Source: Clostridium saccharobutylicum DSM 13864 (lineage in GTDB: Bacteria; Bacillota; Clostridia; Clostridiales; Clostridiaceae). From it: a DNA stretch of 64,000 nucleotides. The stretch covers positions 1,142,501 through 1,206,500 of the forward strand of contig NC_022571.1 of assembly GCF_000473995.1 (NCBI RefSeq), in the 5' to 3' direction. The notes below the pieces were generated by a model that was not told where the DNA came from, made no database searches, and saw only the letters and a program-made list of their open reading frames with translations. Shown here piece after piece: positions 10,628 through 19,810 of this stretch. Every line of letters begins with the position of its first letter. The stretch's first letter is position 1. Both the position numbers and the translations under genes were made by a program.

Positions 10628-11293
10628 ATGACAAGTTCAGAAATTTTAAAACACGTTGATCACACTTTATTAAAAGCATTTGCTACATGGGAGGATATTC
10701 AAAAGATATGTGATGAATCTATTGAATATAAAACAGCTTCTATATGTATACCAGCTTGTTATATTTCACGTATTCACGAAAAGTACGGAGATAAAGTTAA
10801 TATTTGTACTGTAGTAGGTTTTCCTTTAGGTTATAGTGAAACAGTAGCAAAAGTGGCTGAAACTAAAAAAGCACTTGAAGATGGTGCAAATGAAATTGAC
10901 ATGGTAATTAATATTTCAGATGTTAAAAATAGATTATATGAAAAAGTTACTGAAGAAATTGCAACTTTAAAGAAAGTTGTTGGAGATAAGATATTAAAAG
11001 TTATTATTGAAACTTGTTATTTAACAGAAGAAGAAAAAATAGAAATGTGTAAGGCTGTAACTAAAGCAGGTGCAGATTATATTAAAACATCTACTGGATT
11101 TGGTACAGGTGGTGCAACAATAGAAGATGTACGATTGTTTAAGAAACATATTGGAAAGAATGTTAAGATTAAAGCAGCAGGTGGAGTAAGAAGCGTTGAA
11201 GATCTTGAAGCATTCTTAAATGAAGGTTGTGAAAGAATAGGAACAAGTTCAGCAATCAGTCTTATACAAGGACAACAAACAGGAGAATACTAA
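10628..11293 (+). CDS. deoC: Deoxyribose-phosphate aldolase
   Basis: A 221-residue class I aldolase that splits 2-deoxyribose-5-phosphate into glyceraldehyde-3-phosphate and acetaldehyde in deoxynucleoside catabolism. The Schiff-base lysine is in YIKTSTGFGTGGAT; the catalytic aspartate region is NEIDMVINI; the phosphate-binding loop is AAGGVRS. The start at 10628 is used because ATGGAG lies six bases upstream; the in-frame ATG at 10616 would place its GGAG only two bases away. It stands alone rather than in the usual deo operon with phosphorylases. Confidence 0.95.
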   Translation: MTSSEILKHVDHTLLKAFATWEDIQKICDESIEYKTASICIPACYISRIHEKYGDKVNICTVVGFPLGYSETVAKVAETKKALEDGANEIDMVINISDVKNRLYEKVTEEIATLKKVVGDKILKVIIETCYLTEEEKIEMCKAVTKAGADYIKTSTGFGTGGATIEDVRLFKKHIGKNVKIKAAGGVRSVEDLEAFLNEGCERIGTSSAISLIQGQQTGEY

Positions 11294-11315
11294 AAAAAAA
11301 TCAAACCAATGAATA

Positions 11316-11360
11316 ATATCTCAATTTGAAAATATATGTTTTCAAATTGAGATATTTTTA
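11316..11360 (+). terminator. deoC terminator
   Basis: A perfect 17-bp stem ATATCTCAATTTGAAAA with its complement, a six-base loop and TTTTT-rich tail. Confidence 0.9.
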
Positions 11361-11410
11361 TTGGGCTTAAAATTGCTAAATAAAATAAATTTTTTAGATA
11401 TATTTTTTTA

Positions 11411-11450
11411 GTAACGAATGTTACAGATTAATTTCTATTTTCCATATAAA
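11411..11450 (+). promoter_or_regulatory. hcp promoter with Crp/Fnr-type palindrome
   Basis: GTAACGAATGTTAC (11411-11424) is a perfect inverted repeat GTAAC-N4-GTTAC. A -10 box TATAAA follows at 11445-11450, and no good -35 is present. The palindrome centre lies about 40 bases before the likely start point, the class II activator position. The site is of the kind reported for HcpR in clostridia, as recalled. Confidence 0.6.
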
Positions 11451-11549
11451 ATAATCTCATAAGGTGATTAAAAGCAATCGCTTATAAATAACATTATAAA
11501 AAATAAAAATTTATTAAAATAAAATTATGTGTGTAGAGGAGAATTAAGT

Positions 11550-13193
11550 ATGGAAAATAAGATGTTTTGTTTTCAATGCCAAGAGGCAGCAGGATGTACA
11601 GGTTGTACTATAAAAGGTGTGTGTGGAAAAACTCCAGAACTTGCTGGTTTGCAAGATTTATTAATATATGTAACTAGAGGATTATCAGAAGTAGCTACAA
11701 AAGCTAGAGAAGAAGGAATTAAAGTATCACAAGCTATTAATACAATGGTAACAATGAATCTGTTCACTACTATAACTAATGCTAACTTTGATAATGAAAT
11801 ATTCTACGGCAGAGTAAAAGAAACTTTAGATTTAAAAGAAGAATTATTAGCTAAATTAAATAATAAAGATGGCTTAAGTTCAGCTGCTTTATGGAATGCT
11901 ACTACAAGAGAAGAAATGGAAGTTAAAGCTAAAGCTGTCGGAGTATTATCTACTGAAAATGAAGATATAAGAAGTTTAAGAGAACTTATCACTTATGGAT
12001 TAAAAGGATTATCAGCATATATGAAACATGCAAATGCATTAGGATATGAAGATGAAAATATATGTGCATTTATGCAAAAAGCATTATCATTAACAGCTGA
12101 TAATAATGTAACAATAGATGAATATATAGCATTAACTTTAGAAACAGGTAAAGTTGGTGTTGATGGAATGGCATTACTAGATAAAGCTAATACAGAAAGC
12201 TATGGTAATCCAGAAATAACTAAAGTTAATATTGGTGTTGGTAAAAATCCAGGAATACTAGTATCAGGTCATGATTTGAAAGATATTGAACAATTATTAA
12301 TTCAAACAGAAGGAACAGGAGTAGATGTTTATACTCACTCTGAAATGTTACCAGCTCATTACTATCCACAATTAAAGAAATATTCTCATTTAGTAGGTAA
12401 CTACGGAAATGCTTGGTGGAAGCAAAGAGAAGAATTTGCAAGTTTTAATGGACCAATACTTATGACTACTAACTGTATCGTACCTCCAACTGATAAAGAT
12501 GAGTATAAAGATAGAATGTATACTACAGGTGCAGCAGGATTTGAAGGATGTACTCATATTGCTGCTGATGAAAATGGAAAGAAAGATTTCTCAGTAATTA
12601 TTGAACAAGCTAAGAAATGTGCATCTCCAACTCAAATAGAAGAAGGAGAAATTATCGGTGGATTTGCTCATAATCAAGTATTAGCGTTAGCTGATAAGGT
12701 AGTTGAAGCAGTTAAAACTGGAGCTATAAAGAAATTCTTTGTTATGGCAGGTTGTGATGGAAGACACAAAACTAGATCATATTATACAGATTTTGCAAAG
12801 GCTCTTCCAAAAGATACTGTTATATTAACAGCAGGTTGTGCGAAATACAAATATAATAAATTAGACTTAGGAGATATCGGTGGAATTCCTAGAGTATTAG
12901 ATGCGGGACAATGTAATGATTCTTACTCATTAGCATTAATTGCATTAAAATTAAAAGAAGTATTTGAACTTGAAGATATAAATGAATTACCAATAGCATT
13001 TAATATTGCATGGTATGAACAAAAAGCAGTAATAGTTCTTTTATCTTTATTACACTTAGGAGTAAAGAATATTCACTTAGGACCAACACTTCCAGCATTC
13101 CTTTCAGCAAATGTAGCTAATGTTTTAGTAGAAAACTTTGGTATTGGTGGAATTACAAATGTTGAAGATGATATAGAAATGTTCTTAAAATAA
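11550..13193 (+). CDS. hcp: Hydroxylamine reductase / hybrid-cluster protein
   Basis: A 547-residue hybrid-cluster protein. The N-terminal cysteine motif [20 protein letters not shown] binds the cubane cluster. Downstream ligands of the hybrid Fe-S-O cluster are visible in [35 protein letters not shown] and [10 protein letters not shown]. The protein reduces hydroxylamine in vitro and acts as a nitric oxide reductase in cells. The ATG at 11550 has AGAGGAG eight bases upstream; an upstream GTG at 11529 does not. No hcr reductase gene is adjacent. Regulation by a Crp/Fnr protein is suggested by the promoter palindrome. Confidence 0.96.
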   Translation: MENKMFCFQCQEAAGCTGCTIKGVCGKTPELAGLQDLLIYVTRGLSEVATKAREEGIKVSQAINTMVTMNLFTTITNANFDNEIFYGRVKETLDLKEELLAKLNNKDGLSSAALWNATTREEMEVKAKAVGVLSTENEDIRSLRELITYGLKGLSAYMKHANALGYEDENICAFMQKALSLTADNNVTIDEYIALTLETGKVGVDGMALLDKANTESYGNPEITKVNIGVGKNPGILVSGHDLKDIEQLLIQTEGTGVDVYTHSEMLPAHYYPQLKKYSHLVGNYGNAWWKQREEFASFNGPILMTTNCIVPPTDKDEYKDRMYTTGAAGFEGCTHIAADENGKKDFSVIIEQAKKCASPTQIEEGEIIGGFAHNQVLALADKVVEAVKTGAIKKFFVMAGCDGRHKTRSYYTDFAKALPKDTVILTAGCAKYKYNKLDLGDIGGIPRVLDAGQCNDSYSLALIALKLKEVFELEDINELPIAFNIAWYEQKAVIVLLSLLHLGVKNIHLGPTLPAFLSANVANVLVENFGIGGITNVEDDIEMFLK

Positions 13194-13237
13194 AAAAAAA
13201 ATTTAAATATAAAATATATTATATTTAAGGATTTTAT

Positions 13238-13281
13238 GATGAAGTTTTCTGAATTAATTAAAGAAAACTTCATCTTTTTTT
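13238..13281 (+). terminator. hcp terminator
   Basis: A 13-bp perfect stem GATGAAGTTTTCT/AGAAAACTTCATC followed by TTTTTTT. Confidence 0.92.
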
Positions 13282-13411
13282 ATTATAGAAGATATTAAGT
13301 CCAAAAATAGAATGTTATAAAATTAATAAAACATTAAAATTTGAAAATATACATTAAAATATGGTAACATATGAGATAATATGAAGTATTGAAAATTTAG
13401 AATAAAAAGAT

Positions 13412-13614
13412 GGGGAGGAGCGGTTCTTGTAATAAGGCATATGAAAATAAATAACAAGTTCAAAGTTGTGATGGATATTTTTTATCAGGCAAGGAGTAAA
13501 ATTGCAATTATAACAGGCTGTTAAGGCAATTTTCCGAAGATGGATGATGGGAAATAGGCTGACAAATTGACTTGTGCTTCATTTGATTGTATGTAAATAA
13601 AGAACCAATTTTAT
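13412..13614 (+). promoter_or_regulatory. Distant Shine-Dalgarno and bridging stem before the CNNM gene
   Basis: GGGGAGGAG at 13412-13420 is the only strong ribosome-binding site, 194 bases before the ATG at 13615. One base later comes GGTTCTT (13422-13428), which pairs perfectly with AAGAACC (13600-13606). The eight bases AATTTTAT then lead to the ATG. The stem encloses a family A repeat. Folding would bring the SD nine bases from the start codon. Confidence 0.6.
13433..13596. repeat. Family A repeat, copy A2
   Basis: Left end AAGGCATATGAAAATAAATA, internal motifs TTTTTTATCAGGCAAGGAG and ACAGGCTGTTAAGGC, and right end GACAAATTGACTTGT match other family A copies. The far right end is more diverged. 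It lies inside the untranslated leader of the CNNM gene, between its SD and ATG. Confidence 0.75.
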
Positions 13615-14922
13615 ATGACGGAAATAATAAATGTAGTAATAGTAGCTATTTTAATAGTTATAAATGGATTTTTTGTAGCATGTGAATTTGCTATGGTAAA
13701 GATTCGAAATTCAAGAATAGAAACATTAATATCAGAAGGGAACATTAGAGCAAAATATTGCAGATCTGTGAAAGAAAATTTAAATTCATGTTTATCTGCT
13801 TGCCAATTGGGAATAACATTATGTTCACTTGGATTAGGTTGGATGGGTGAATCAACTATATCAAAATTAATATTACCAGTAATGAAAATTTTAAAATTAA
13901 GTGAAAGTATTACTCATGGGATATCTATAGTAATATCATTCATTATAATAACAATGTTAGAAGTTGTAATTGGAGAATTGGTTCCAAAAGCATTAGCACT
14001 ATATAATACGGAAAAGATAATGTTAAATACTTCATTGTTACTTTTAGGATTTTATAAGTTGATGTATCCAATAATATACTTATTTAATTCTAGTACTAAT
14101 TTATTTCTTAAACCTTTTGGATATTCTCAGGCAGAAGAGATTGATGATCCACATACGGGGAATGAATTACGTTTATTATTAGAAGAAAGTTATAAGAGTG
14201 GTTTAATAGACGAATCAGAACAACAACTTGTGGATAATGCATTTGAATTTGGAGATAAAATGGTAAGAGAGATAATGATACCAAGAACTGATATGATTTG
14301 CATAAAGAAAAACTATAGTGAAGAGAGAATATTTTCTATAATAGAGGAAACAGGATATACCAGATATCCAGTTGTTGAGAAGGATAAAGATGATATATTA
14401 GGTTTTGTTCATATAAAGGATTTGTATAACCAAAAATTTAAACAGAATCAAATTAATGTAGAAAATATATTAAGAGAAATTATATATGTGCCAGAAATGA
14501 CGGCAATAAATAAGCTGTTTGAAAAGTTAAAAAAAGAAAAATCACAAATAGCAGTGGTAATAGATGAATATGGTGGTACATCAGGATTAGTTACAATTGA
14601 AGATGTACTTGAAGAAATTGTTGGTGATATTCAGGATGAGTTTGATAAAGAAATTCTGGATATTAAACAAATAAATGATAATACATATATAATTAATGGA
14701 CGAACATCCATAAACGAAATTAATGAATATTTTGATATTGATATTGAACATAATGGTTTTGATAGTATAGGTGGATGGTTATATTACAAATTAGGAGCAA
14801 ATATTAAAGTAAATCAAAGTATCAACTATAAAAACTATAAATTTACAGTTGAAAAACTAAATAAACTAAGAGTTGAAAATTTAATAGTAATAAGAATTAA
14901 TAATGCAATAGAAAATTTATAA
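13615..14922 (+). CDS. CNNM/CorC-HlyC family membrane protein
   Basis: A 435-residue hemolysin-family protein. The N-terminal CNNM domain (residues 1-190) has several transmembrane helices and the signature INGFFVACEFAMVKIRNSRI. Two CBS domains follow (about 210-335, PRTDMICI and EYGGTSGLVTIEDVLEEIVG). The C-terminal CorC_HlyC domain is at 345-430. Members are linked to Mg2+ or other cation efflux, but transport was not settled for most. The ATG is the first possible start, because TAA closes the frame at 13594; it has no adjacent ribosome-binding site. Confidence 0.9.
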   Translation: MTEIINVVIVAILIVINGFFVACEFAMVKIRNSRIETLISEGNIRAKYCRSVKENLNSCLSACQLGITLCSLGLGWMGESTISKLILPVMKILKLSESITHGISIVISFIIITMLEVVIGELVPKALALYNTEKIMLNTSLLLLGFYKLMYPIIYLFNSSTNLFLKPFGYSQAEEIDDPHTGNELRLLLEESYKSGLIDESEQQLVDNAFEFGDKMVREIMIPRTDMICIKKNYSEERIFSIIEETGYTRYPVVEKDKDDILGFVHIKDLYNQKFKQNQINVENILREIIYVPEMTAINKLFEKLKKEKSQIAVVIDEYGGTSGLVTIEDVLEEIVGDIQDEFDKEILDIKQINDNTYIINGRTSINEINEYFDIDIEHNGFDSIGGWLYYKLGANIKVNQSINYKNYKFTVEKLNKLRVENLIVIRINNAIENL

Positions 14923-14938
14923 TTTAGTTTATTATAAT

Positions 14939-14998
14939 ATCTCAAGAGATTTTTATGAATTTTGATTAATTTATAAAAGTTTCTTGAGATGTTTTTTT
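14939..14998 (+). terminator. Terminator after the CNNM gene
   Basis: Stem ATCTCAAGA (14939-14947) with TCTTGAGAT (14982-14990) followed by GTTTTTTTAT. The remaining bases to 15199 are AT-rich; no c-di-AMP riboswitch core is recognisable. Confidence 0.8.
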
Positions 14999-15199
14999 AT
15001 GTCGAAAAATAAATTTTAATTAAATATCAATGAAAACGTATTAAGTGAAAATAAATATATTTACAATAAATAAATATGAATATATAATCTGTAGTATTGT
15101 AACAATATCCAACTGTAAGTTGAATAAAATATTTTGGATAATTGATATATAATATTTTGATAAAATTAGTTAGTTTTAACGTAATATGGAGGAATAATA

Positions 15200-17038
15200 A
15201 TGTTTAAAAAAATTCAATCATTATTGATTGGAAAAGCTCTTAAAACAACAGAATTAGCTGGTGAAAAATTTAATGTTATTTGGGGGTTGCCAATATTATC
15301 AAGTGATGCTATTTCATCGGTGGCTTATGCTAGTGAAGAAATATTATTAGTTCTTGTGCCTGTATTGGGCATGTATGCATATGGATCGATGATAGAAATA
15401 GCTATTGCAATTTCTGCTTTATTGTTTGTACTTATATTTTCATATAGACAAATAATTGATAATTATCCACATGGTGGAGGATCATATATTGTTGCTAGTG
15501 AGAATATAGGTAAAATACCAGGATTAGTAGCGGCGTCTTCTTTAATGATAGATTATGTTTTAACTGTTGCAGTTAGTACATGTGCAGGATCAGCAGCAAT
15601 AACATCTGCAATTCCGGCACTTTTACAACATAAAGCTTTAATAGCTATTTTATTAATAGGAATAATAACTTTAGGTAATCTTAGAGGAATGAAGGAATCA
15701 GCTAGAGTATTTGGAACACCGACGTATTTATTTATATTATCAATAGTAATAATGATAATAACAGGAATTTTTAAAGTGGTAATTTTAAAAGAAATACCAG
15801 TGCAATTATATCCATTGCAACAATCTACACAAGATTTGACTTTATTGCTATTTTTAAAGGCCTTTTCTTCAGGGTGTACAGCATTAACTGGCATTGAAGC
15901 AGTAAGTGATGGAATTCCAAATTTTAAAAGTCCAGCACAAAGAAATGCTAAAATTGTATTAGCTATGTTAGCTGGGATTGTTTTTATAATATTTGGTGGA
16001 TTATCATATTTATCAACAATGTATAAAGCAGTTCCTGGACAAGATATTACAGTAATAGCACAAATAGCAATTCAAGTTTTTGGACAAAATAGTTTTATGT
16101 TTTTTGCAGTACAAGCAACAACAGCAATTATTTTAGTACTTGCAGCTAATACAGCATTTTCAGACTTGCCTTTATTATTATCAATATTAGCAAAGGATGG
16201 ATATGTACCAAGACAACTTGGAAGTAGAGGGACAAGATTAAGCTTTTCAAAAGGTATAATAGTACTATTTTTAACATCTTCATTCTTAGTATATATTGTA
16301 GATGGCAGTCAACACATGTTGCTATCATTATATGCAGTTGGTGTTTTTATATCATTCACATTATCACAGTTTGGAATGTTTAAAAAGTGGATGAAAAGTA
16401 AAGAAGGTAATTGGAGACATAAAGCTTTTATCAATGGATTAGGAGCAACTGTAACAGCAGCAACATGTATAATAATAGGAATAGAAAAATTCGCACATGG
16501 AGCGTGGATTGTACTTATATGTATACCAGTGATCGTGACAATTATGTTAAGAATTAGAAGGCATTATAATAAAGTAAGAGATAATCTTAAAATTGATTTA
16601 CACTCAAATGAGTTAATTATAAAAGAAGCTAGAACTAAGCATGTTATTGTACCAGTTCAAACAATAAATAAATCCTTCATAAAAAGCTTAAATTATGCTT
16701 TAACTATGGGGGAAAATATAGAAGTTTATCATGTAAGTACAAATGAAGAGGAAACAAAGAAGTTAATAAAAAAATATGGTGAGCTAGGAATAGCTGCACA
16801 GCTTATAATAGAAAATGCACCATATAGAAATATTAATGATAAATTAGTTGCTTATGTACAAGAAAAACATAAACAATTAAAAAAGAATGAAGTAATTACA
16901 ATAGTAATGCCTCAATTCATTATACATAAATGGTGGCATCAAACCTTACATAATCAAACATCTTTATTTTTAAGAAGATCAATATTAAAAATGAGAAATG
17001 TTGTAATAGTAATTGTACCTTACATAATTAATGAATAA
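15200..17038 (+). CDS. kimA: KimA-like potassium importer (APC superfamily)
   Basis: A 612-residue APC-superfamily permease. It has about 12 transmembrane helices in residues 25-450 and a cytoplasmic C-terminal domain of some 150 residues. Segments such as SSDAISSVAYASEE, YPHGGGSYIVASENIG, LKAFSSGCTALTGIEA and LYAVGVFISFTLSQ align from memory with Bacillus KimA (YdaO), a high-affinity K+/H+ symporter whose C-terminal domain binds c-di-AMP. GGAGG precedes the ATG. In other Firmicutes kimA is often under a c-di-AMP riboswitch; none is visible here, so control may be at the protein. The symbol is assigned by similarity only. Confidence 0.8.
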   Translation: MFKKIQSLLIGKALKTTELAGEKFNVIWGLPILSSDAISSVAYASEEILLVLVPVLGMYAYGSMIEIAIAISALLFVLIFSYRQIIDNYPHGGGSYIVASENIGKIPGLVAASSLMIDYVLTVAVSTCAGSAAITSAIPALLQHKALIAILLIGIITLGNLRGMKESARVFGTPTYLFILSIVIMIITGIFKVVILKEIPVQLYPLQQSTQDLTLLLFLKAFSSGCTALTGIEAVSDGIPNFKSPAQRNAKIVLAMLAGIVFIIFGGLSYLSTMYKAVPGQDITVIAQIAIQVFGQNSFMFFAVQATTAIILVLAANTAFSDLPLLLSILAKDGYVPRQLGSRGTRLSFSKGIIVLFLTSSFLVYIVDGSQHMLLSLYAVGVFISFTLSQFGMFKKWMKSKEGNWRHKAFINGLGATVTAATCIIIGIEKFAHGAWIVLICIPVIVTIMLRIRRHYNKVRDNLKIDLHSNELIIKEARTKHVIVPVQTINKSFIKSLNYALTMGENIEVYHVSTNEEETKKLIKKYGELGIAAQLIIENAPYRNINDKLVAYVQEKHKQLKKNEVITIVMPQFIIHKWWHQTLHNQTSLFLRRSILKMRNVVIVIVPYIINE

Positions 17039-17042
17039 AATA

Positions 17043-17275
17043 TAGGTATTGCGAAACATTAAAGTTTTGCGATACCTTACCGAAATTAGCCACATATTTG
17101 TTCCATAGGACTAAGAAAATTTCAATGGGAACATCTAAATGCCAGGTTATACCCACTTCAGTTTGCTCCAAATATAAAATTCTGACAAACTAAAGTGGAA
17201 CAACCTAACATTAAGATGTTTAAGCACCTTATTTTCAATGCCTATTTCACAAATATGTGGCTAATTTCTATGTTT
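17043..17275. repeat. Family B structured repeat, copy B1
   Basis: A small hairpin (GGTATTGCGAAAC at 17045-17057 with GTTTTGCGATACC at 17064-17076) is followed by a large hairpin. Its outer 20-bp perfect stem is 17082-17101 with 17249-17268 (GAAATTAGCCACATATTTGT). Its inner stem pairs CCACTTCAGTTTG (about 17153-17165) with CAAACTAAAGTGG (17186-17198). It lies between the 3' ends of kimA and the ABC permease gene. Confidence 0.8.
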
Positions 17276-17347
17276 ATATATTCATCTATAAAAATTCAAA
17301 GTATCGATAATTTTTAATATATTTAAAGCTTATAACATAATTTATTA

Positions 17348-17429
17348 ATGAAATTTTCTTAGTCCTGAGAAACATATATGTGTAACATTTCGGTTGATAT
17401 CACGAAACGTTGAGTATTTCGCAATACCA
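17348..17429. repeat. Family B partial copy, opposite orientation
   Basis: GAAATTTTCTTAGTCCTGAG, AACATATATGTGTAACATTT and the small hairpin GTTGAGTATTTCGCAATACC are the reverse complement of the left part of family B. With B1 it forms a large, roughly symmetrical structure across the convergent intergenic gap. Confidence 0.7.
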
Positions 17430-17434
17430 GCAAA

Positions 17435-18238
17435 CTATTCTAAGTTTAATTTATTCTTTAAGATATAATGAGTTATTGCAAAATAAGCTGCAAAGAAAAT
17501 TAAATTAAAGATAATAGTACCTATTAAAAATGCATGAACTGGCCAAGAAGATTCAACATTATTAAGTAATGAGATTATATTTGAATGTGAAAAAGTTATT
17601 CCTATGGTAGATGATATTGTAGCTGAAATTATATTTAAAACTATAAAGGCACCAAATGAAGATAAGATTCTATGTTTATTAAATAAATGACCAATTGACA
17701 TAGAAGCATAAATCATTGTAACAGATTTTATAAGTTGCACTAAAATAGAAATTATTATTTCGATAATAATTATATAAAGTTGTACTCCAATTTCAGAAAA
17801 GCTTTGTGAAAGTGCATTGAAAAAGTAAGTGAAGAATTTACTAAATGCATTTGCATCAAAAGTTATAATAATTATTGAAATTATAGCTACAATTCCGCTT
17901 ATTATATTCCAAAATGTTGCAATGGAAATTTTACTTGTAATATTTGATGCTGTTGATACAGGTAGCGTATTCATTAAGTATCCTTCATCTCCAAGTAAAT
18001 TCTTATAAAATCTTTGTATTATTACAAAGAATGTAACTATAAAAACAGCAGCCATAGTAAAGCCATAAGCTAGTATACTTAGTACAAATGCTATTGAACC
18101 AAGATTTCGAATTTCATCTGCAAGACCAGCACCAATAAAAATTTTATTAATAAGAGCAAAAGCTAATAGTGCTATATAAAGTGGTATTAGAGTCCTACCA
18201 GTTGCTTTTATTTCATATTTCATTAATTTACCTAACAT
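17435..18238 (-). CDS. ABC-2 type transporter permease
   Basis: A 267-residue hydrophobic protein with about six transmembrane helices, starting MLGKLMKYEIKATGRTLIPLY as ABC-2 permeases often do. It overlaps the upstream ATPase gene by seven bases, and GGAGG lies just before its ATG, so the two are translated together. With the GntR regulator it forms a YtrABC-like module. Such modules respond to cell-wall-active compounds in Bacillus, but the substrate here is unknown. Confidence 0.85.
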   Translation of the reverse strand: MLGKLMKYEIKATGRTLIPLYIALLAFALINKIFIGAGLADEIRNLGSIAFVLSILAYGFTMAAVFIVTFFVIIQRFYKNLLGDEGYLMNTLPVSTASNITSKISIATFWNIISGIVAIISIIIITFDANAFSKFFTYFFNALSQSFSEIGVQLYIIIIEIIISILVQLIKSVTMIYASMSIGHLFNKHRILSSFGAFIVLNIISATISSTIGITFSHSNIISLLNNVESSWPVHAFLIGTIIFNLIFFAAYFAITHYILKNKLNLE

Positions 18239-19011
18239 TTAAATACCTCCCTAAATAGAGCATCAACACTCATTCCTTCATTTTCTCTAATTTCATCAAC
18301 ACTTTTTGTTAGGAATATTTTTCCGTAAGATATAAATACTACATCATCTAATATTCTTTCTATATCTGAAATAAGGTGAGTGCATATAATAATAGTTGCA
18401 TTTTCATTATAGTTGTTTAATATTGTATTTAAAATATAATCTCTAGCAGCAGGATCAACACCGGCTATAGGTTCGTCAAGTAAATAAAGATCTGCTTCTC
18501 TACTCATGACTAGTATAAGTTGAACCTTTTCCTTTGTACCTTTAGACATAGTTTTTAATTTATCATTAGGATTAATATTTAGCTTTTGGAGCATATCATA
18601 AGCTCTTTGTGAATTAAAATTATCATAGAAATCTTCAAAAAACTCAATAATGTCACAAACTTTCATCCAATCATTTAGATAAGTTCGTTCTGGTAAGTAA
18701 GAAACAATTTTTTTTGTTTCAATTCCAGGTTTTTTTCCATTGATCAATATTTCACCACTTGTTGGAGTTAAAAGAGAGTTCGCAAGTTTTATAAGTGTAC
18801 TTTTACCACTACCATTAGGTCCAAGAAGTCCGACAATTCTACCACGTGCAATTTTTAAATCTATGCCTTTTAATGCTTCTTTACCTGCGAAGTTTTTAAT
18901 TAAGCTTCTACATTCTAAAATAGGGCTATTATTGACGTTACTATTTGCGGGATTAGAGTTTCTAACAGCTTCATTATTACTATTAAAAATTTCATTATTA
19001 TCATTATTCAT
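18232..19011 (-). CDS. ABC transporter ATP-binding protein
   Basis: A 259-residue ATPase. Walker A is GLLGPNGSGKSTLIKL (about residue 73), the signature region is MSKGTKEKVQL instead of LSGGQ, Walker B is LYLLDEPIAGVDP, and the switch histidine is in ICTHLI. The first 28 residues are an unusual asparagine-rich extension (MNNDNNEIFNSNNEAVRNSN) before the normal domain start. The ATG overlaps the GntR stop codon (TAATG), which argues for coupled translation and against a later start. Confidence 0.9.
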   Translation of the reverse strand: MNNDNNEIFNSNNEAVRNSNPANSNVNNSPILECRSLIKNFAGKEALKGIDLKIARGRIVGLLGPNGSGKSTLIKLANSLLTPTSGEILINGKKPGIETKKIVSYLPERTYLNDWMKVCDIIEFFEDFYDNFNSQRAYDMLQKLNINPNDKLKTMSKGTKEKVQLILVMSREADLYLLDEPIAGVDPAARDYILNTILNNYNENATIIICTHLISDIERILDDVVFISYGKIFLTKSVDEIRENEGMSVDALFREVFKC

Positions 19012-19379
19012 TATTTCATCTCCTCTGCTAAATTTTCTATTAATTCAATTGTTTCTTTTTTTGTATATCCTATCTCTTCCATATTGTGAAGAAATTTTTC
19101 GATTTGATTTTTTGCTAAATTATCTCTAATATCTTTGATCATGTCTCTGTCCTCCGTAATAAATCTACCACTTGTTCTTTGACTAAATACTAACCCAGTT
19201 CGTTCTAATTCTGTAAGCGCTTTTTGCATGGTATTAGGGTTAACTGATGCATCACTTGCCATATCTCTAACAGATGGAAGTTTTTCTCCAACTTTATATA
19301 CACCAGATAAAATCCTAAGTTGTATTTGTTCCATTAATTGAATATAAATAGGTCTATCGTCATTAAAATTCCATGACAT
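19011..19379 (-). CDS. GntR-family regulator, YtrA subgroup
   Basis: A 122-residue protein: an N-terminal winged helix (IYIQLMEQIQLRILSGVY, KLPSVRDMASDASVNPNTMQ) and only about 50 residues after it, as in YtrA-type GntR regulators that repress their own ABC operon. GGAGTGAG precedes the ATG. A perfect inverted repeat overlaps its promoter, supporting autoregulation. Confidence 0.9.
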   Translation of the reverse strand: MSWNFNDDRPIYIQLMEQIQLRILSGVYKVGEKLPSVRDMASDASVNPNTMQKALTELERTGLVFSQRTSGRFITEDRDMIKDIRDNLAKNQIEKFLHNMEEIGYTKKETIELIENLAEEMK

Positions 19380-19403
19380 AGTCTCACTCCTTTTATTGCT
19401 GTC

Positions 19404-19456
19404 TTATTGTACTAAGTTGTTAATACAATAATACAGCTGATGTTATTAATTGTCAA
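19404..19456 (-). promoter_or_regulatory. Promoter and operator of the GntR-ABC operon
   Basis: On the minus strand TTGACA (19451-19456) and TATTAT (19428-19433) are separated by exactly 17 bases. The inverted repeat TTATTGTA (19404-19411) / TACAATAA (19424-19431) with a 12-base spacer overlaps the -10 box and the transcription start, a repressor arrangement that fits YtrA-like GntR proteins. Confidence 0.7.
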
Positions 19457-19501
19457 TGAAATTTTTAAAATAGTAGCAAAATAATTAAATTAAAAGATTT
19501 T

Positions 19502-19523
19502 TTCTATACTTTGAAGTATAGAA
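19502..19523. repeat. Perfect 10-bp palindrome in the gap before the PocR gene
   Basis: TTCTATACTT and AAGTATAGAA separated by TG. It may be an operator or a small hairpin. The rest of 19457-19810 is AT-rich and shows no gene, riboswitch or repeat-family copy. Confidence 0.5.
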
Positions 19524-19810
19524 TTGTAAAATGATAATAAATCTTATTCTTTCATGTGCTTAAAATATAAAAATCATAGATTATGTCTATTAAGATAAGT
19601 TAAAAAAATCCGATAATAAATGTAAAGTAAAACATTTTCATAAGTGGTCTGCATTATAGAGTTCATAATTGAGAATTAAGTATACATGTAACTAAACATT
19701 AGCAATACGATAATCTGTTTAATTTAAAGCACATTTATTATCATTGTGGAACTTTATAAAAAAGAAATTGCCTTATAATAAAAATTTAAAAATTAAAAAG
19801 GAGAGATTGT

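Noticed and set aside
14999..15199. c-di-AMP (ydaO) riboswitch before the KimA-like gene
   Set aside because: Expected from other Firmicutes, but none of the conserved aptamer segments can be found in the AT-rich leader.
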